DNA of 64,000 nucleotides, from NCBI RefSeq assembly GCF_043769475.1, contig NZ_CP171729.1, forward strand, positions 4,092,001 to 4,156,000, given 5' to 3'. The notes under the pieces were generated by a model, which ran no database searches, was not told where the DNA came from, and saw only the letters and a program-made list of their open reading frames with translations. The translations under genes and the position numbers were made by a program. The stretch is from Allomesorhizobium sp043769475 (GTDB lineage: Bacteria; Pseudomonadota; Alphaproteobacteria; Rhizobiales; Rhizobiaceae). Positions 51,309-59,395 of the stretch are shown piece after piece; positions within the stretch are counted from its first letter, which is position 1; each line of letters starts with the position of its first letter.

Positions 51309-51773
51309 ATGGAAATCCATGAAGCACCGGCCGCTGTCGCCGAAATGCTGATCAGGCGACCGCCGGCGGACGTCTTCGAGGCGTTCGTCGATCCCGAAAT
51401 CACGTCGAAGTTCTGGTTCACCCACGGCAGCGGCCGGCTCGACGAGGTCCGCGAGATAACCTGGGAATGGCGCATGTACGGCGTCTCGGCGCCGGTCAAG
51501 GTTCGCGAAATCGTCAAGAATGAGCGGATCGAGGTCGAATGGAATGATCCGCCGAGCACCATCGTCTGGACGTTTACGCCGATGATCGATGAAGCGACTT
51601 TCGTCAGCATCCGCAACTCCGGTTTTTCCGGCGATGCAGACCAGCAAATGAACGAGGCGATCGCCTCGACGGAAGGCTTCACCCTCGTGCTCGCCGGCGC
51701 CAAGGTCTGGCTGGAACAGGGCCTGACGCTCGGCCTGATCGGCGACCGCCATCCGAAGGGCGTGCCGACATGA
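51309..51773 (+). CDS. SRPBCC/AHSA1-family protein (second)
   Basis: A 154-residue SRPBCC protein. EMLIRRPPADVFEAFVDPEITSKFWFTHGSGRL, VRE(ITWEW)RMYG and TLVLAGAKVWLEQGLTLGLIGDRHP give the fold; it differs from the first SRPBCC in the cluster. ATG 51309 behind AGGAAGGA. Third gene of the operon, 25 bases after the VOC gene. Ends facing terC. Confidence 0.88.
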   Translation: MEIHEAPAAVAEMLIRRPPADVFEAFVDPEITSKFWFTHGSGRLDEVREITWEWRMYGVSAPVKVREIVKNERIEVEWNDPPSTIVWTFTPMIDEATFVSIRNSGFSGDADQQMNEAIASTEGFTLVLAGAKVWLEQGLTLGLIGDRHPKGVPT

Positions 51774-51811
51774 CGCAAAGGAATGGCCGCCGCTCTGTGC
51801 CGTTCCTTTTG
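51774..51811. terminator. Probable bidirectional terminator
   Basis: Stem AAAGGAATGGC (51777-51787) / GCCGTTCCTTT (51799-51809), 11 bp with one wobble, in the gap between the convergent SRPBCC and terC genes. T runs are short on both sides. Confidence 0.55.
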
Positions 51812-51815
51812 AATA

Positions 51816-52601
51816 TCAGTGCGGATCGATTGTCTTTCCGGTTCCGCCCCTCCTGCGGCGCGCCAGCATATTCAACCCTTCGACCAGCGCCGAGAAGCCC
51901 ATGGCGGCGTAGATGTAGCCCTTCGGCACATGGAAGCCCATGCCGTCGGCGATCAGCGTCATACCGATCATCAGGAGGAAGCCCAGCGCCAGCATGATGA
52001 TGGTCGGGTTCTTGGCGATGAACCTCGACAGCGGATCGGCGGCGAGCAGCATCACCGTCACGGCGGTGATGACCGCGATGTACATGATCGCGATCTCGTC
52101 GGTCATGCCGACGGCGGTGATGATCGAATCGATCGAGAAGACGAGATCGAGCAGCAGGATCTGGAAGATAGCCGCGCCCATGGTCATGGTGACCGTGTGG
52201 CCGACCATGTCTTCCTTGTGGTCCACCGGATCGACCGTGTGGTGGATTTCCTTGGTTGCCTTCCAGACCAGGAACAGGCCGCCGGCGATGAGGATGAGGT
52301 CGCGCCACGAGAAGCCATGGCCGAAGGCGGTGAACACCGGATCCGTCAGCCGCACGATGATCGAGATCGTGGCGAGCAGCACGAGGCGCATGACAAGCGC
52401 CGCGCCGATGCCGAGCCGCCGCGCCCTGGACTGCTGCTCGACAGGCAGCTTGTTGGTCAGGATGGCGATGAAGATGAGATTGTCGATGCCGAGCACGATC
52501 TCGAGGATGACGAGCGTGGCCAGCGCCACCCAGGCCGTCGGATCGCTGAGCCAATCGAAATGCGGCGCGAGGAATTCGATCATCGGGGGCTTGCTCGTCA
52601 A
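51816..52601 (-). CDS. TerC-family integral membrane protein
   Basis: A 261-residue protein with seven predicted helices. LEIVLGIDNLIFIAILTNKLP, VFTAFGHGFSWRDLILIAGGLFLVWKATKEIHH and LLDLVFSIDSIITAVGMTDEIAIMYIA are the TerC signatures; the acidic residues inside helices (D in GIDN and SIDS) suggest a metal path, and some members export manganese. It lies convergent with the SRPBCC operon. Confidence 0.92.
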   Translation of the reverse strand: MTSKPPMIEFLAPHFDWLSDPTAWVALATLVILEIVLGIDNLIFIAILTNKLPVEQQSRARRLGIGAALVMRLVLLATISIIVRLTDPVFTAFGHGFSWRDLILIAGGLFLVWKATKEIHHTVDPVDHKEDMVGHTVTMTMGAAIFQILLLDLVFSIDSIITAVGMTDEIAIMYIAVITAVTVMLLAADPLSRFIAKNPTIIMLALGFLLMIGMTLIADGMGFHVPKGYIYAAMGFSALVEGLNMLARRRRGGTGKTIDPH

Positions 52602-52771
52602 AATGGATAAAGGATCAGGCAGAGTTAGGGGCGGCTGCGCGAAAGGTCAACTTTACCGTGCGGTATGAGTACGCATGATGTTGGGTTAGAAGCCCTCTCC
52701 CCTCGCCTCGGTCGGGGGCAACATGTCGCGCCGTTGGGCGATGCGAGCCTTCTGGCCCGCCCCGAAATCCA

Positions 52772-53596
52772 TCAGCCCCAGAAGGCCGGCGCCGTCTCCT
52801 CCAGCCGCGGCCCGATCCTCAGCGGCGCGATCTTCTCAGCCAGCCCGGTGCGGTCGGAAATGTCCACCCCCACGCCGCAGATCGTCGCCGGGCCGGTCGC
52901 CGCCTCGAAACGGCCCTTCGGCACCTTGGACAGGAACCGGTTCAGCGGCTCCTCCTTGTCCATGCCGAGCGAGGAATCGTAATCGCCGCACATGCCGGCG
53001 TCGGTGATGTAGGCGGTGCCGCCGTTGAGGATCTGGTGGTCGGCGGTCGGCTGGTGGGTGTGCGTGCCGACAACGAAGCTGGCGCGGCCATCGACGAAAT
53101 GCGCGAAGCACATCTTTTCCGAAGTCGCCTCGGCGTGGAAGTCGATCACCACGGCGTCGGCCTGTTCGCCGAGCGGGCAGGCGGCGAGTTCACGCTCGCC
53201 GGCCTGGAACGGATCGTCGAGTTCGGGGTGCATGAACACCCGGCCCATAATGTTTGAGACCAGCACGCGCGCGCCGTTCCTGGCGACGAAGAGGCCGGAG
53301 CCACGGCCCGGCGTGCCCTTGGGATAGTTGGCCGGCCGCAGGAATCTTTCCTCGCGCCCGGCAAACATCAGCGCCTCGCGCTGGTCCCAGACATGGTTGC
53401 CGGTGGTCACGACGTCGGCGCCGGCACGAAGCGTCTCCTGAAAGATCTCCTCGGTGATGCCGAAGCCGCCAGCGGCGTTCTCGCCGTTGACGATGACAAA
53501 GTCGAGCCGGAAGTCGGCAATCAGCCCCGGCAGTTTTTCCCACACCGCCGTGCGTCCAGATTTTCCGACCATGTCGCCGAGGAAAAGAAGTCTCAT
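52772..53596 (-). CDS. YmdB-family metallophosphoesterase
   Basis: A 274-residue phosphodiesterase. MRLLFLGDMVGKSGRTAV, DFVIVNGENAAGGFGI, ADVVTTGNHVWDQREAL, DFHAEATSEKM and VVGTHTHQPTAD are the metal-binding motifs of the YmdB (TIGR00282) family, which in Bacillus hydrolyses 2',3'-cyclic nucleotides and affects biofilm or motility. Its start overlaps the stop of the 5-formyl-THF ligase gene by four bases (ATGA). Confidence 0.93.
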   Translation of the reverse strand: MRLLFLGDMVGKSGRTAVWEKLPGLIADFRLDFVIVNGENAAGGFGITEEIFQETLRAGADVVTTGNHVWDQREALMFAGREERFLRPANYPKGTPGRGSGLFVARNGARVLVSNIMGRVFMHPELDDPFQAGERELAACPLGEQADAVVIDFHAEATSEKMCFAHFVDGRASFVVGTHTHQPTADHQILNGGTAYITDAGMCGDYDSSLGMDKEEPLNRFLSKVPKGRFEAATGPATICGVGVDISDRTGLAEKIAPLRIGPRLEETAPAFWG

Positions 53597-54186
53597 GAGT
53601 TCACCTGCGCGCCGAAGCGGCGCAATCCGCTCTCGGTCAGGATTTCGGGGATGACGATATCGTGCGGCTCGTCAGGCACCAGCCCGACCTCCTGGCAGTC
53701 GAAGGCGATGCCGATCAGCCGGGGGCTCCTGCCGAGGTCGTGCAGCCGCTCTATGGCGCGGTCGTAATAGCCGGCGCCATAGCCGATGCGGTGGCCACGC
53801 GCGTCGAAGGCGGCGAGCGGCACCAGCATCAGTTCCGGCTCGAGTATCGCGGCGTCGGCTGCCGGGCCGCAAGTGCCGAAGCCGGTGTCGATCAGCTCGG
53901 CGCCTCGCACCAGATCGCGAAAGACGATGGTGGTCCGGTCGATGATGGCGGGCAGGCAGAGCCGCGCGCCCTTGTCGGCGAGCGCAAACATCAGCGGGCG
54001 CACATCCACTTCCGAGCGCATCGGCCAGAAGCCCGAAACCACCGCGCCCGGCTCCACCTCTATCCGCCCGGCGACATGTTCGGCCATGCCCAGCGAAGCC
54101 TCGATGCGCCAGACCGGGTCGAGCGCATCGCGCCGCGCCAGCGCTTCCATGCGCAGGGCCTTCTTCATGTGGTTGGATTGCTTCAT
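53593..54186 (-). CDS. 5-Formyltetrahydrofolate cyclo-ligase
   Basis: A 197-residue enzyme of the MTHFS/YgfA family converting 5-formyl-THF to 5,10-methenyl-THF with ATP. KKALRMEALARRDAL, VSGFWPMRSEVDVRPLM, ELMLVPLAAFDARGHRIGYGAGYYDRAI and GIAFDCQEVGLVPDEPHDIVI fit the family. I took ATG 54186; a TTG at 54201 behind AGG is an alternative. Its location after 6S RNA is the classic ssrS-ygfA arrangement. Confidence 0.92.
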   Translation of the reverse strand: MKQSNHMKKALRMEALARRDALDPVWRIEASLGMAEHVAGRIEVEPGAVVSGFWPMRSEVDVRPLMFALADKGARLCLPAIIDRTTIVFRDLVRGAELIDTGFGTCGPAADAAILEPELMLVPLAAFDARGHRIGYGAGYYDRAIERLHDLGRSPRLIGIAFDCQEVGLVPDEPHDIVIPEILTESGLRRFGAQVNS

Positions 54187-54225
54187 AAGGACGGGGTTCA
54201 ACTACCTGTTTCGTCGTCCTTGGCA

Positions 54226-54251
54226 CAAAACCGGCCGTTGCCGCAACGGCC
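54226..54251 (-). terminator. Terminator between 6S RNA and cyclo-ligase gene
   Basis: Minus strand GGCCGTTGC-C/GGCAACGGCC type stem followed by GGTTTTG. It lies 33 bases past the predicted 3' end of the 6S RNA. Confidence 0.65.
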
Positions 54252-54283
54252 AGCGAGCTTGATGCGCGGTGCAGCGGTCATTC

Positions 54284-54462
54284 GAAACGGCGATGTCGGA
54301 AAAGCGGCGATCCACACAACCGGTGGAGAAGTCGATCCCGGGAACCTACAAAGTAGGTGGGCGCCGTATGAGAAAACCCACGGGTCTTCCCAGGGACAGC
54401 TCCCTAGGGATCAATAAGGCCCCGGGGAAATGTCTCTCCTGCCGCGAGGCGCAGACCGCCGT
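54284..54462 (-). ncRNA. ssrS: 6S RNA
   Basis: On the minus strand the terminal stem is AACGGCG (54457-54463) with CGCCGTT (54286-54292). A GATCCC/GGGATC pair and the CCTAC-TT-GTAGG hairpin preceded by GGCGCCCAC are in the 3' half. Overall size is about 180 bases. It lies just upstream of the 5-formyl-THF ligase gene, as in many proteobacteria. A -10-like TATATT (54468-54473) is 6 bases before the predicted start. 6S RNA binds and holds sigma-70 RNA polymerase in stationary phase. Ends are inferred from pairing. Confidence 0.75.
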
Positions 54463-54463
54463 T

Positions 54464-54649
54464 GACAAATATAGAGTGTCTTGCGGCCACATACCAGAGA
54501 ATGATCAGGGTTTCCGGCGCGTCGAGGAAAATTTAATCCACCGGCTCTGCCTCGTGCGTCGAAGGGAAGGTTCCGGAGCGCAGGCGCAGCGACCCCGCCC
54601 CTATCCGCTCCACGGATCGCCCCTCTCCTCAAGGGGGAGAGCCGATGCC
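54464..54649. other. Intergenic stretch upstream of 6S RNA
   Basis: Contains the 6S promoter side, a stray TTGACA on the plus strand with no downstream gene, and a short CCCTCTCC-TCAA-GGGGGAGAG hairpin (about 54621-54640) related to the palindromic repeats of this genome. No protein gene seen. Confidence 0.45.
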
Positions 54650-54681
54650 AAAAACGAAAAAGACCGGCGCATGGCCGGTCC
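54650..54681 (-). terminator. Rho-independent terminator after rpmF
   Basis: Minus strand GACCGGC-CATGC-GCCGGTC followed by TTTTTCG, about 34 bases past the rpmF stop. Confidence 0.8.
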
Positions 54682-54714
54682 TTGTCCGTCGAGACATGAA
54701 ACGCCGTTAAGCGT

Positions 54715-54897
54715 TCAGCTTTCCTTCGGCGTCAAAACCTGACGGCCGCGATACATGCCGGTCTTCAGGTCGATATGGTGCGGGCGGCGCATTTCGCCGG
54801 AATTCTTGTCCTCGACATAGGTCGGGGCCTTCAGCGCATCGGCCGAACGGCGCATGCCGCGCTTGGACGGCGAAGTTTTTCGTTTTGGCACAGCCAT
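54715..54897 (-). CDS. rpmF: 50S ribosomal protein L32, zinc-free form
   Basis: A 60-residue L32. MAVPKRKTSPSKRGMRRS and HIDLKTGMYRGRQVL are conserved; no cysteines are present, so this is the zinc-independent form. The start is ATG 54897. It is followed by a terminator. Upstream on the same strand is mtgA, 189 bases away. Confidence 0.96.
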   Translation of the reverse strand: MAVPKRKTSPSKRGMRRSADALKAPTYVEDKNSGEMRRPHHIDLKTGMYRGRQVLTPKES

Positions 54898-55086
54898 GGA
54901 ATTGCTCCATCTATCGGTAAAGGCTCGGGCATGCTCTCGTTGAAGAGCCGTGCGATCCGGGCCGGAATCTGAGAAAGTCGGCGAGCCTATACACGGCAAT
55001 GTCGCGATTGACCAGCACCGCCACGAAATTTTTTGCCGCGTGCGGCGCTATGCCCGCAATCCGCGACCGGCCGCCCAGGGCAGGCT

Positions 55087-55794
55087 TTATTGGAGGCAGC
55101 GGACGTAGCCGCCGGACTTCGCCGCCCGCCGCTGGATCGTGTTGGCCAGCCGCTTCAGCCCCGGACCCGGTCTGGCCGGGTCGCGGGCGGCCGGATTGGG
55201 CAGCGCAGCCGCCATCAGCGCCGCCTGACGCGCCGTAAGCTCGCTCGCCGATACGCCGAAATGGTGCTGCGCCCCGGCCTCGATCCCATAAACGTTCGGG
55301 CCCCACTCGGCGATGTTCAGATAGATTTCTATGATCCGCCGCTTGGGCAGCACGGCGTCGAAATACACCGCAAGCGGCAGTTCGAGCGCCTTCCTAACCA
55401 CCGAGCGCCCGTTCCAGAGAAAGAGGTTCTTCACGGTCTGCATCGGGATGGTGGAGGCGCCGCGCGTGGCTTCGCCCGCCAGCGCACCGTCGAGCACCAC
55501 CTTCAGTTCGCCGAGGTCGATCCCGTAATGCCCGCAAAACTGTCCGTCCTCCGACATGATGACCGAATGGGCGAGCACCGGCGCGATCTCGTCCAGCGGA
55601 ACCCAGCGGCGGTCGTAGCCTGTAAACGTCGCCAGGTCCTTCAACATCAGCGTCGAAACCGGGTGCACGAAGGGCGGGAAGTAGAGGAGCGTCAGCACGA
55701 CCGGCAGCAACGCAAGCACGACCGCGGCCGCCACGATGCGACGAAGCCACGACCCTGCGGCGGCGCGCGATCTTCCCTTCCGCTTCGGCGCCAT
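55087..55794 (-). CDS. mtgA: Monofunctional peptidoglycan glycosyltransferase
   Basis: A 235-residue family GT51 enzyme that polymerises lipid II. One membrane anchor (18-39); then SVIMSEDGQFCGHYGID with catalytic E82, GASTIPMQTVKNLFLW, RRIIEIYLNIAEWGPNVYGIEAGAQHHFG, and LTARQAALMAAALPNP, all typical motifs. The start with an AGGGG site at 55794 gives the normal size. It has no transpeptidase domain. Head-to-head with ispA, which starts 168 bases away. Confidence 0.94.
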   Translation of the reverse strand: MAPKRKGRSRAAAGSWLRRIVAAAVVLALLPVVLTLLYFPPFVHPVSTLMLKDLATFTGYDRRWVPLDEIAPVLAHSVIMSEDGQFCGHYGIDLGELKVVLDGALAGEATRGASTIPMQTVKNLFLWNGRSVVRKALELPLAVYFDAVLPKRRIIEIYLNIAEWGPNVYGIEAGAQHHFGVSASELTARQAALMAAALPNPAARDPARPGPGLKRLANTIQRRAAKSGGYVRCLQ

Positions 55795-55962
55795 CGCCAG
55801 CCCCTCGGTCTCGAGATCGAGTATCGGTTCGTCCAAGCCCTGCCTCTGCCTCTCTTTCAATCCGGCATAATGGTGCTTGCCCTCCCGCGCAATGTCTGAA
55901 CAGCCGCGGAGCACGATTGCGGGCGCTTGACCGGGTCCGCGATTGCCGTAAACGGTCGGATC

Positions 55963-56898
55963 ATGACGATTCCAGCCGATTTTCCGTTCGAAGCTGTTCT
56001 TGCGGCGCGCGCCGATGCCGTCGAGGCGTTTTTGCGCAACTTGCTGGACGACCGCGCCCTCACCGGCGAGATCGTCCGGCCGGCGGGCCTGATGGCGGCG
56101 ATGCGCCATGGCGTGCTCAATGGCGGCAAGCGGCTGCGGCCTTTCCTGGTCCTCGAAAGCGCAGCCTTGTTCGACGCATCCCAGCATGCAGCGCTGACGG
56201 TGGCCACGGCACTTGAATGCGTTCACTGTTACTCGCTGATCCACGACGACCTGCCCGCCATGGACGACGACGACCTCCGCCGCGGCCAGCCGACGGTCCA
56301 CAAGGCGTTCGACGAGGCGACCGCCATTCTCGCCGGCGACGGACTGCTCACCCTGGCTTTCGATCTCATCGCAAGCGGCCCGTCCGGCGAGCCGCTCGAC
56401 GGCTTGCTTTCGGCTGAAACGCGGCTTGACCTTGTTCTCGGCCTTGCCCGCGCGGCAGGCGTCGGCGGCATGGTCGGCGGACAGGCGCTGGACCTTCAGG
56501 CCGAACGCCTGCTCCCGGACGAGACCGGCATCATCCGGCTTCAGGCGATGAAGACCGGCGCGCTGATCCGCTATGCCTGCGAGGCGGGCGCAATCGTTGC
56601 CGGCGCGCCGCCGGCCGACCGCGAGCGCCTGGCCGAATTCGGCTCGGCCATCGGGCTGGCGTTTCAGCTTGCCGACGATCTGCTCGACGTCACCGCCAAC
56701 GCCGAAACCATGGGCAAGGCGACCGGCAAGGACCAGGCCGCGGGCAAGGCGACGCTGGTCGCTTTGCATGGCGTGGATTGGGCCCGCCGCCAGCTTTCCG
56801 GCCTGGTCGAGCAAGCCCATTCGATGCTCGAACCCTATGGCGAACGCGCCGCAGTGTTGAAGTCGGCGGCGAACTTCATAGCCGAGCGGCGCAGCTGA
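55963..56898 (+). CDS. ispA: Polyprenyl synthase, farnesyl/geranylgeranyl type
   Basis: A 311-residue short-chain trans-prenyltransferase. Two aspartate-rich motifs, DDLPAMDDDD (95-104) and DDLLD (238-242), bind Mg-diphosphate; GKRLRPFL and LQAMKTGALI are family features. The bulky residues before the first motif (CYSLIH) fit a C15 (farnesyl) product; length determination is an inference. ATG 55963 is used; a TTG 12 codons earlier is possible. Confidence 0.92.
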   Translation: MTIPADFPFEAVLAARADAVEAFLRNLLDDRALTGEIVRPAGLMAAMRHGVLNGGKRLRPFLVLESAALFDASQHAALTVATALECVHCYSLIHDDLPAMDDDDLRRGQPTVHKAFDEATAILAGDGLLTLAFDLIASGPSGEPLDGLLSAETRLDLVLGLARAAGVGGMVGGQALDLQAERLLPDETGIIRLQAMKTGALIRYACEAGAIVAGAPPADRERLAEFGSAIGLAFQLADDLLDVTANAETMGKATGKDQAAGKATLVALHGVDWARRQLSGLVEQAHSMLEPYGERAAVLKSAANFIAERRS

Positions 56899-57034
56899 TC
56901 GGGCCTTCCGGCCGGGCGTTGCTTGGGCACGTCCCGCGCAACTTTTCGCTAACCTCTTATGCCTGAACGTTTCTTTAATGGAAATAATGCGTAATCCGGA
57001 TCGGTAAAAGTGTGCGTATTGTCCGGAGAGTGCG

Positions 57035-59371
57035 TTGCCGAACTATTCCTCGTTTATCCGGCTGGTCCGGGTTCGCTACCTTTCCGGGCTGCTGGCCTTC
57101 GCTCTCACCTCCGGTGCGATCATGTACGCGCTGAACGGCGTCAACGCCTTCCGGCACGACATAGACGTAATCAACGAGCAGATGGTCCTGCTGGGCCGCG
57201 ATCTGCGCAACGCCACCAATTTCGCCGAGACCACCACCACTGCATGGCGCGCCGAGACACGCGATGCGCTCAAATCGGCGGCCCGCGGCCATGCCGAGCG
57301 CCTGAATTCCAGCATAGAGGCGCTGACGGCGGCCGTGTCGAGTGTCAGGTCGCGCCTGTCCAGGCGAACAGCGGACGAACTCGATTCCGCCTCCGTCAAT
57401 GGCGACCTGTTCTGGTCGGCCCGCGATGTCGTCCGCAATCTGGGCGTGCTGGCCGCGGCGCAGGTCCCCGACGAAGCCGCCTATCGCGAGATCGACAACC
57501 AGAACAAGCTTTTTGCCCAGCCGTCGCTGATACGGGCGGGCGCTGCACTGGACGCCGAACACGAGCTTGTCGAAACGCGCGGCAACAGCTTGCTGCTCTG
57601 GGCGAGCGCGGCGTTGCTCGCGGTGCTCGCCGTCGTTGCCATCTGGATCTTCCGCCCGATGGAAAAAGCTATCCGCCGGGCTTTCACCGAATCTTCGGAA
57701 TCGCTGTCCAAGGCCGAGGCGGCCGACCGCGCGAAATCCGAATTCCTGGCCAATATGAGCCATGAGATCCGCACGCCGATGAACGGAGTGCTCGGCATGG
57801 CCGAACTCCTGGCCAAGACCGAGCTTACGCCGCGCCAGAAGACGTTCACCGACGTCATCGTCAAATCCGGCAACGCGCTGATCACCATCATCAACGACAT
57901 CCTCGACTTCTCGAAGATCAATGCCGGCCAGTTGACGCTCGATCCCGCGCCGTTCCGTCTGTCCGAGGCGGTCGAGGACGTGGCCACGCTGATTTCGGCC
58001 CGCGTCGCCGAAAAGAATCTCGAACTCATCGTCCGCGTCGATCCGCGCCTGCCCAGCCATCTGATCGGCGATGTCGGCCGCTTCCGCCAGATCGTCACCA
58101 ACATGCTGGGGAATGCGGTGAAATTCACCGAAAGGGGCCACGTCCTGATCGACGTCTCGGGCGAAGTCGCCGGCGAAACAGTCCAGCTCAAGGTGCGCGT
58201 CGAGGATACCGGCATCGGCATTCCGGCCGACAAGCTCCAGACCGTGTTCGAGAAATTCGCGCAGGTCGACGGCTCGTCGACACGCCGCCACGAAGGCACC
58301 GGGCTTGGCCTGGCGATCGCAGCCAGGCTGGTCGACCTGATGGGCGGAACGATCGGCATCGAAAGCGAGGTCGGCCGCGGTTCGGTCTTCTGGTTCGCCG
58401 TGCCGCTGCCCGTCCACGAAGCCGGCGCCAGGAACGAGATCGTCCCCGTCGATGTCACCGGCGCCCGCGTGCTGGTCATCGACGACAACGCCGTCAACCG
58501 CGAGATCCTGCTGGAACAGCTCCGGAGCTGGGGCTTCGACTGCGCGGCCGCCGAAAGCGGGGCCGTCGGCCTGGCCTTCCTCGATCGCGCCTGCCAGCTC
58601 GGCGCGGCCGTCGACTGCGTCATACTCGACTACCAGATGCCCGGCATGAGCGGCGCCGACGTGGCCAAGGCGATCAGCTCGGACGCCCTGCTTTCCGCCA
58701 TTCCGGTGGTCATCCTGACCTCGGTCGACCAGATCGATTTCGGTCGACTGGTCGTCGAATACGGCATCGCCGCGCATCTGACCAAGCCCGCCCGCTCGGC
58801 CATGCTTCTTGGCACGGTGATCGCCGTGATCCAGCGTGCCCGCACCCAGGTCGGCAAGGCGCACTTCGTCCGCGAGCCGGTACAACAGCTGCAGAACGCT
58901 GTCGCGTCGGCCTTCACCACGCTGCGCGGCGCTCAGGCATCCGGTTCCGAGCGCGATGCCGTCGTCAGCGGCAATGCGCCGCTCGATGTTCTGGTGGCCG
59001 AGGACAATGAGGTGAACCAGATGGTGTTCGGCCAGATACTCTCCGGCCTCGGCCTCTCCTACCGCATCGCCGCCAACGGCCGCACCGCTGTGGAGATGCA
59101 TCGTTCGCTGCACCCCAGGCTGATCCTGATGGACGTCTCCATGCCGGAAATGAACGGCTACGAGGCCGCGCAGGCGATTCGCGAGTTCGAGGCTTCCACC
59201 GGCGCGCACATCCCGATCATCGGCGTCACCGCGCACGCGCTTAAGGGCGACCGCGAAAAATGCCTCGATGCCGGCATGGACGATTATATCCCGAAGCCGG
59301 TCTCGCCCGACCGCCTGGGCGCCAAGATCGGCACATGGCTCAGCGAGACCGCGCTGGCGAAAACAGCATAG
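57035..59371 (+). CDS. Hybrid sensor histidine kinase with two receiver domains
   Basis: A 778-residue protein starting at TTG 57035 behind GGAGAG. Two membrane helices (about 17-35 and 187-206) enclose a periplasmic helical sensor domain. The DHp domain has H243 in NMSHEIRTPMNGVLGM; the ATPase has N360 (NMLGNAVKF), DTGIGI and GTGLGLAIA. The first receiver has D483/D484 and D532 (LDYQMPG), the second D656 and D700 (LMDVSMPEMNG). No Hpt domain is present, so a separate Hpt protein or a direct partner must follow. Target unknown. Confidence 0.93.
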   Translation: MPNYSSFIRLVRVRYLSGLLAFALTSGAIMYALNGVNAFRHDIDVINEQMVLLGRDLRNATNFAETTTTAWRAETRDALKSAARGHAERLNSSIEALTAAVSSVRSRLSRRTADELDSASVNGDLFWSARDVVRNLGVLAAAQVPDEAAYREIDNQNKLFAQPSLIRAGAALDAEHELVETRGNSLLLWASAALLAVLAVVAIWIFRPMEKAIRRAFTESSESLSKAEAADRAKSEFLANMSHEIRTPMNGVLGMAELLAKTELTPRQKTFTDVIVKSGNALITIINDILDFSKINAGQLTLDPAPFRLSEAVEDVATLISARVAEKNLELIVRVDPRLPSHLIGDVGRFRQIVTNMLGNAVKFTERGHVLIDVSGEVAGETVQLKVRVEDTGIGIPADKLQTVFEKFAQVDGSSTRRHEGTGLGLAIAARLVDLMGGTIGIESEVGRGSVFWFAVPLPVHEAGARNEIVPVDVTGARVLVIDDNAVNREILLEQLRSWGFDCAAAESGAVGLAFLDRACQLGAAVDCVILDYQMPGMSGADVAKAISSDALLSAIPVVILTSVDQIDFGRLVVEYGIAAHLTKPARSAMLLGTVIAVIQRARTQVGKAHFVREPVQQLQNAVASAFTTLRGAQASGSERDAVVSGNAPLDVLVAEDNEVNQMVFGQILSGLGLSYRIAANGRTAVEMHRSLHPRLILMDVSMPEMNGYEAAQAIREFEASTGAHIPIIGVTAHALKGDREKCLDAGMDDYIPKPVSPDRLGAKIGTWLSETALAKTA

Positions 59372-59395
59372 TTTCAGCAGCTTGCCGGCCCGGCC

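Noticed and set aside
54284..54462. SRP RNA, RNase P RNA or tmRNA instead of 6S RNA
   Set aside because: No SRP GGAAGGAAGCAG-type loop, no RNase P core motifs and no tRNA-like end or tag frame. Gene neighbourhood favours 6S.
55087..56820. A 577-residue frame joining mtgA with the antisense of ispA
   Set aside because: Only the last 235 residues match glycosyltransferases; the rest is antisense to a clear prenyl synthase.
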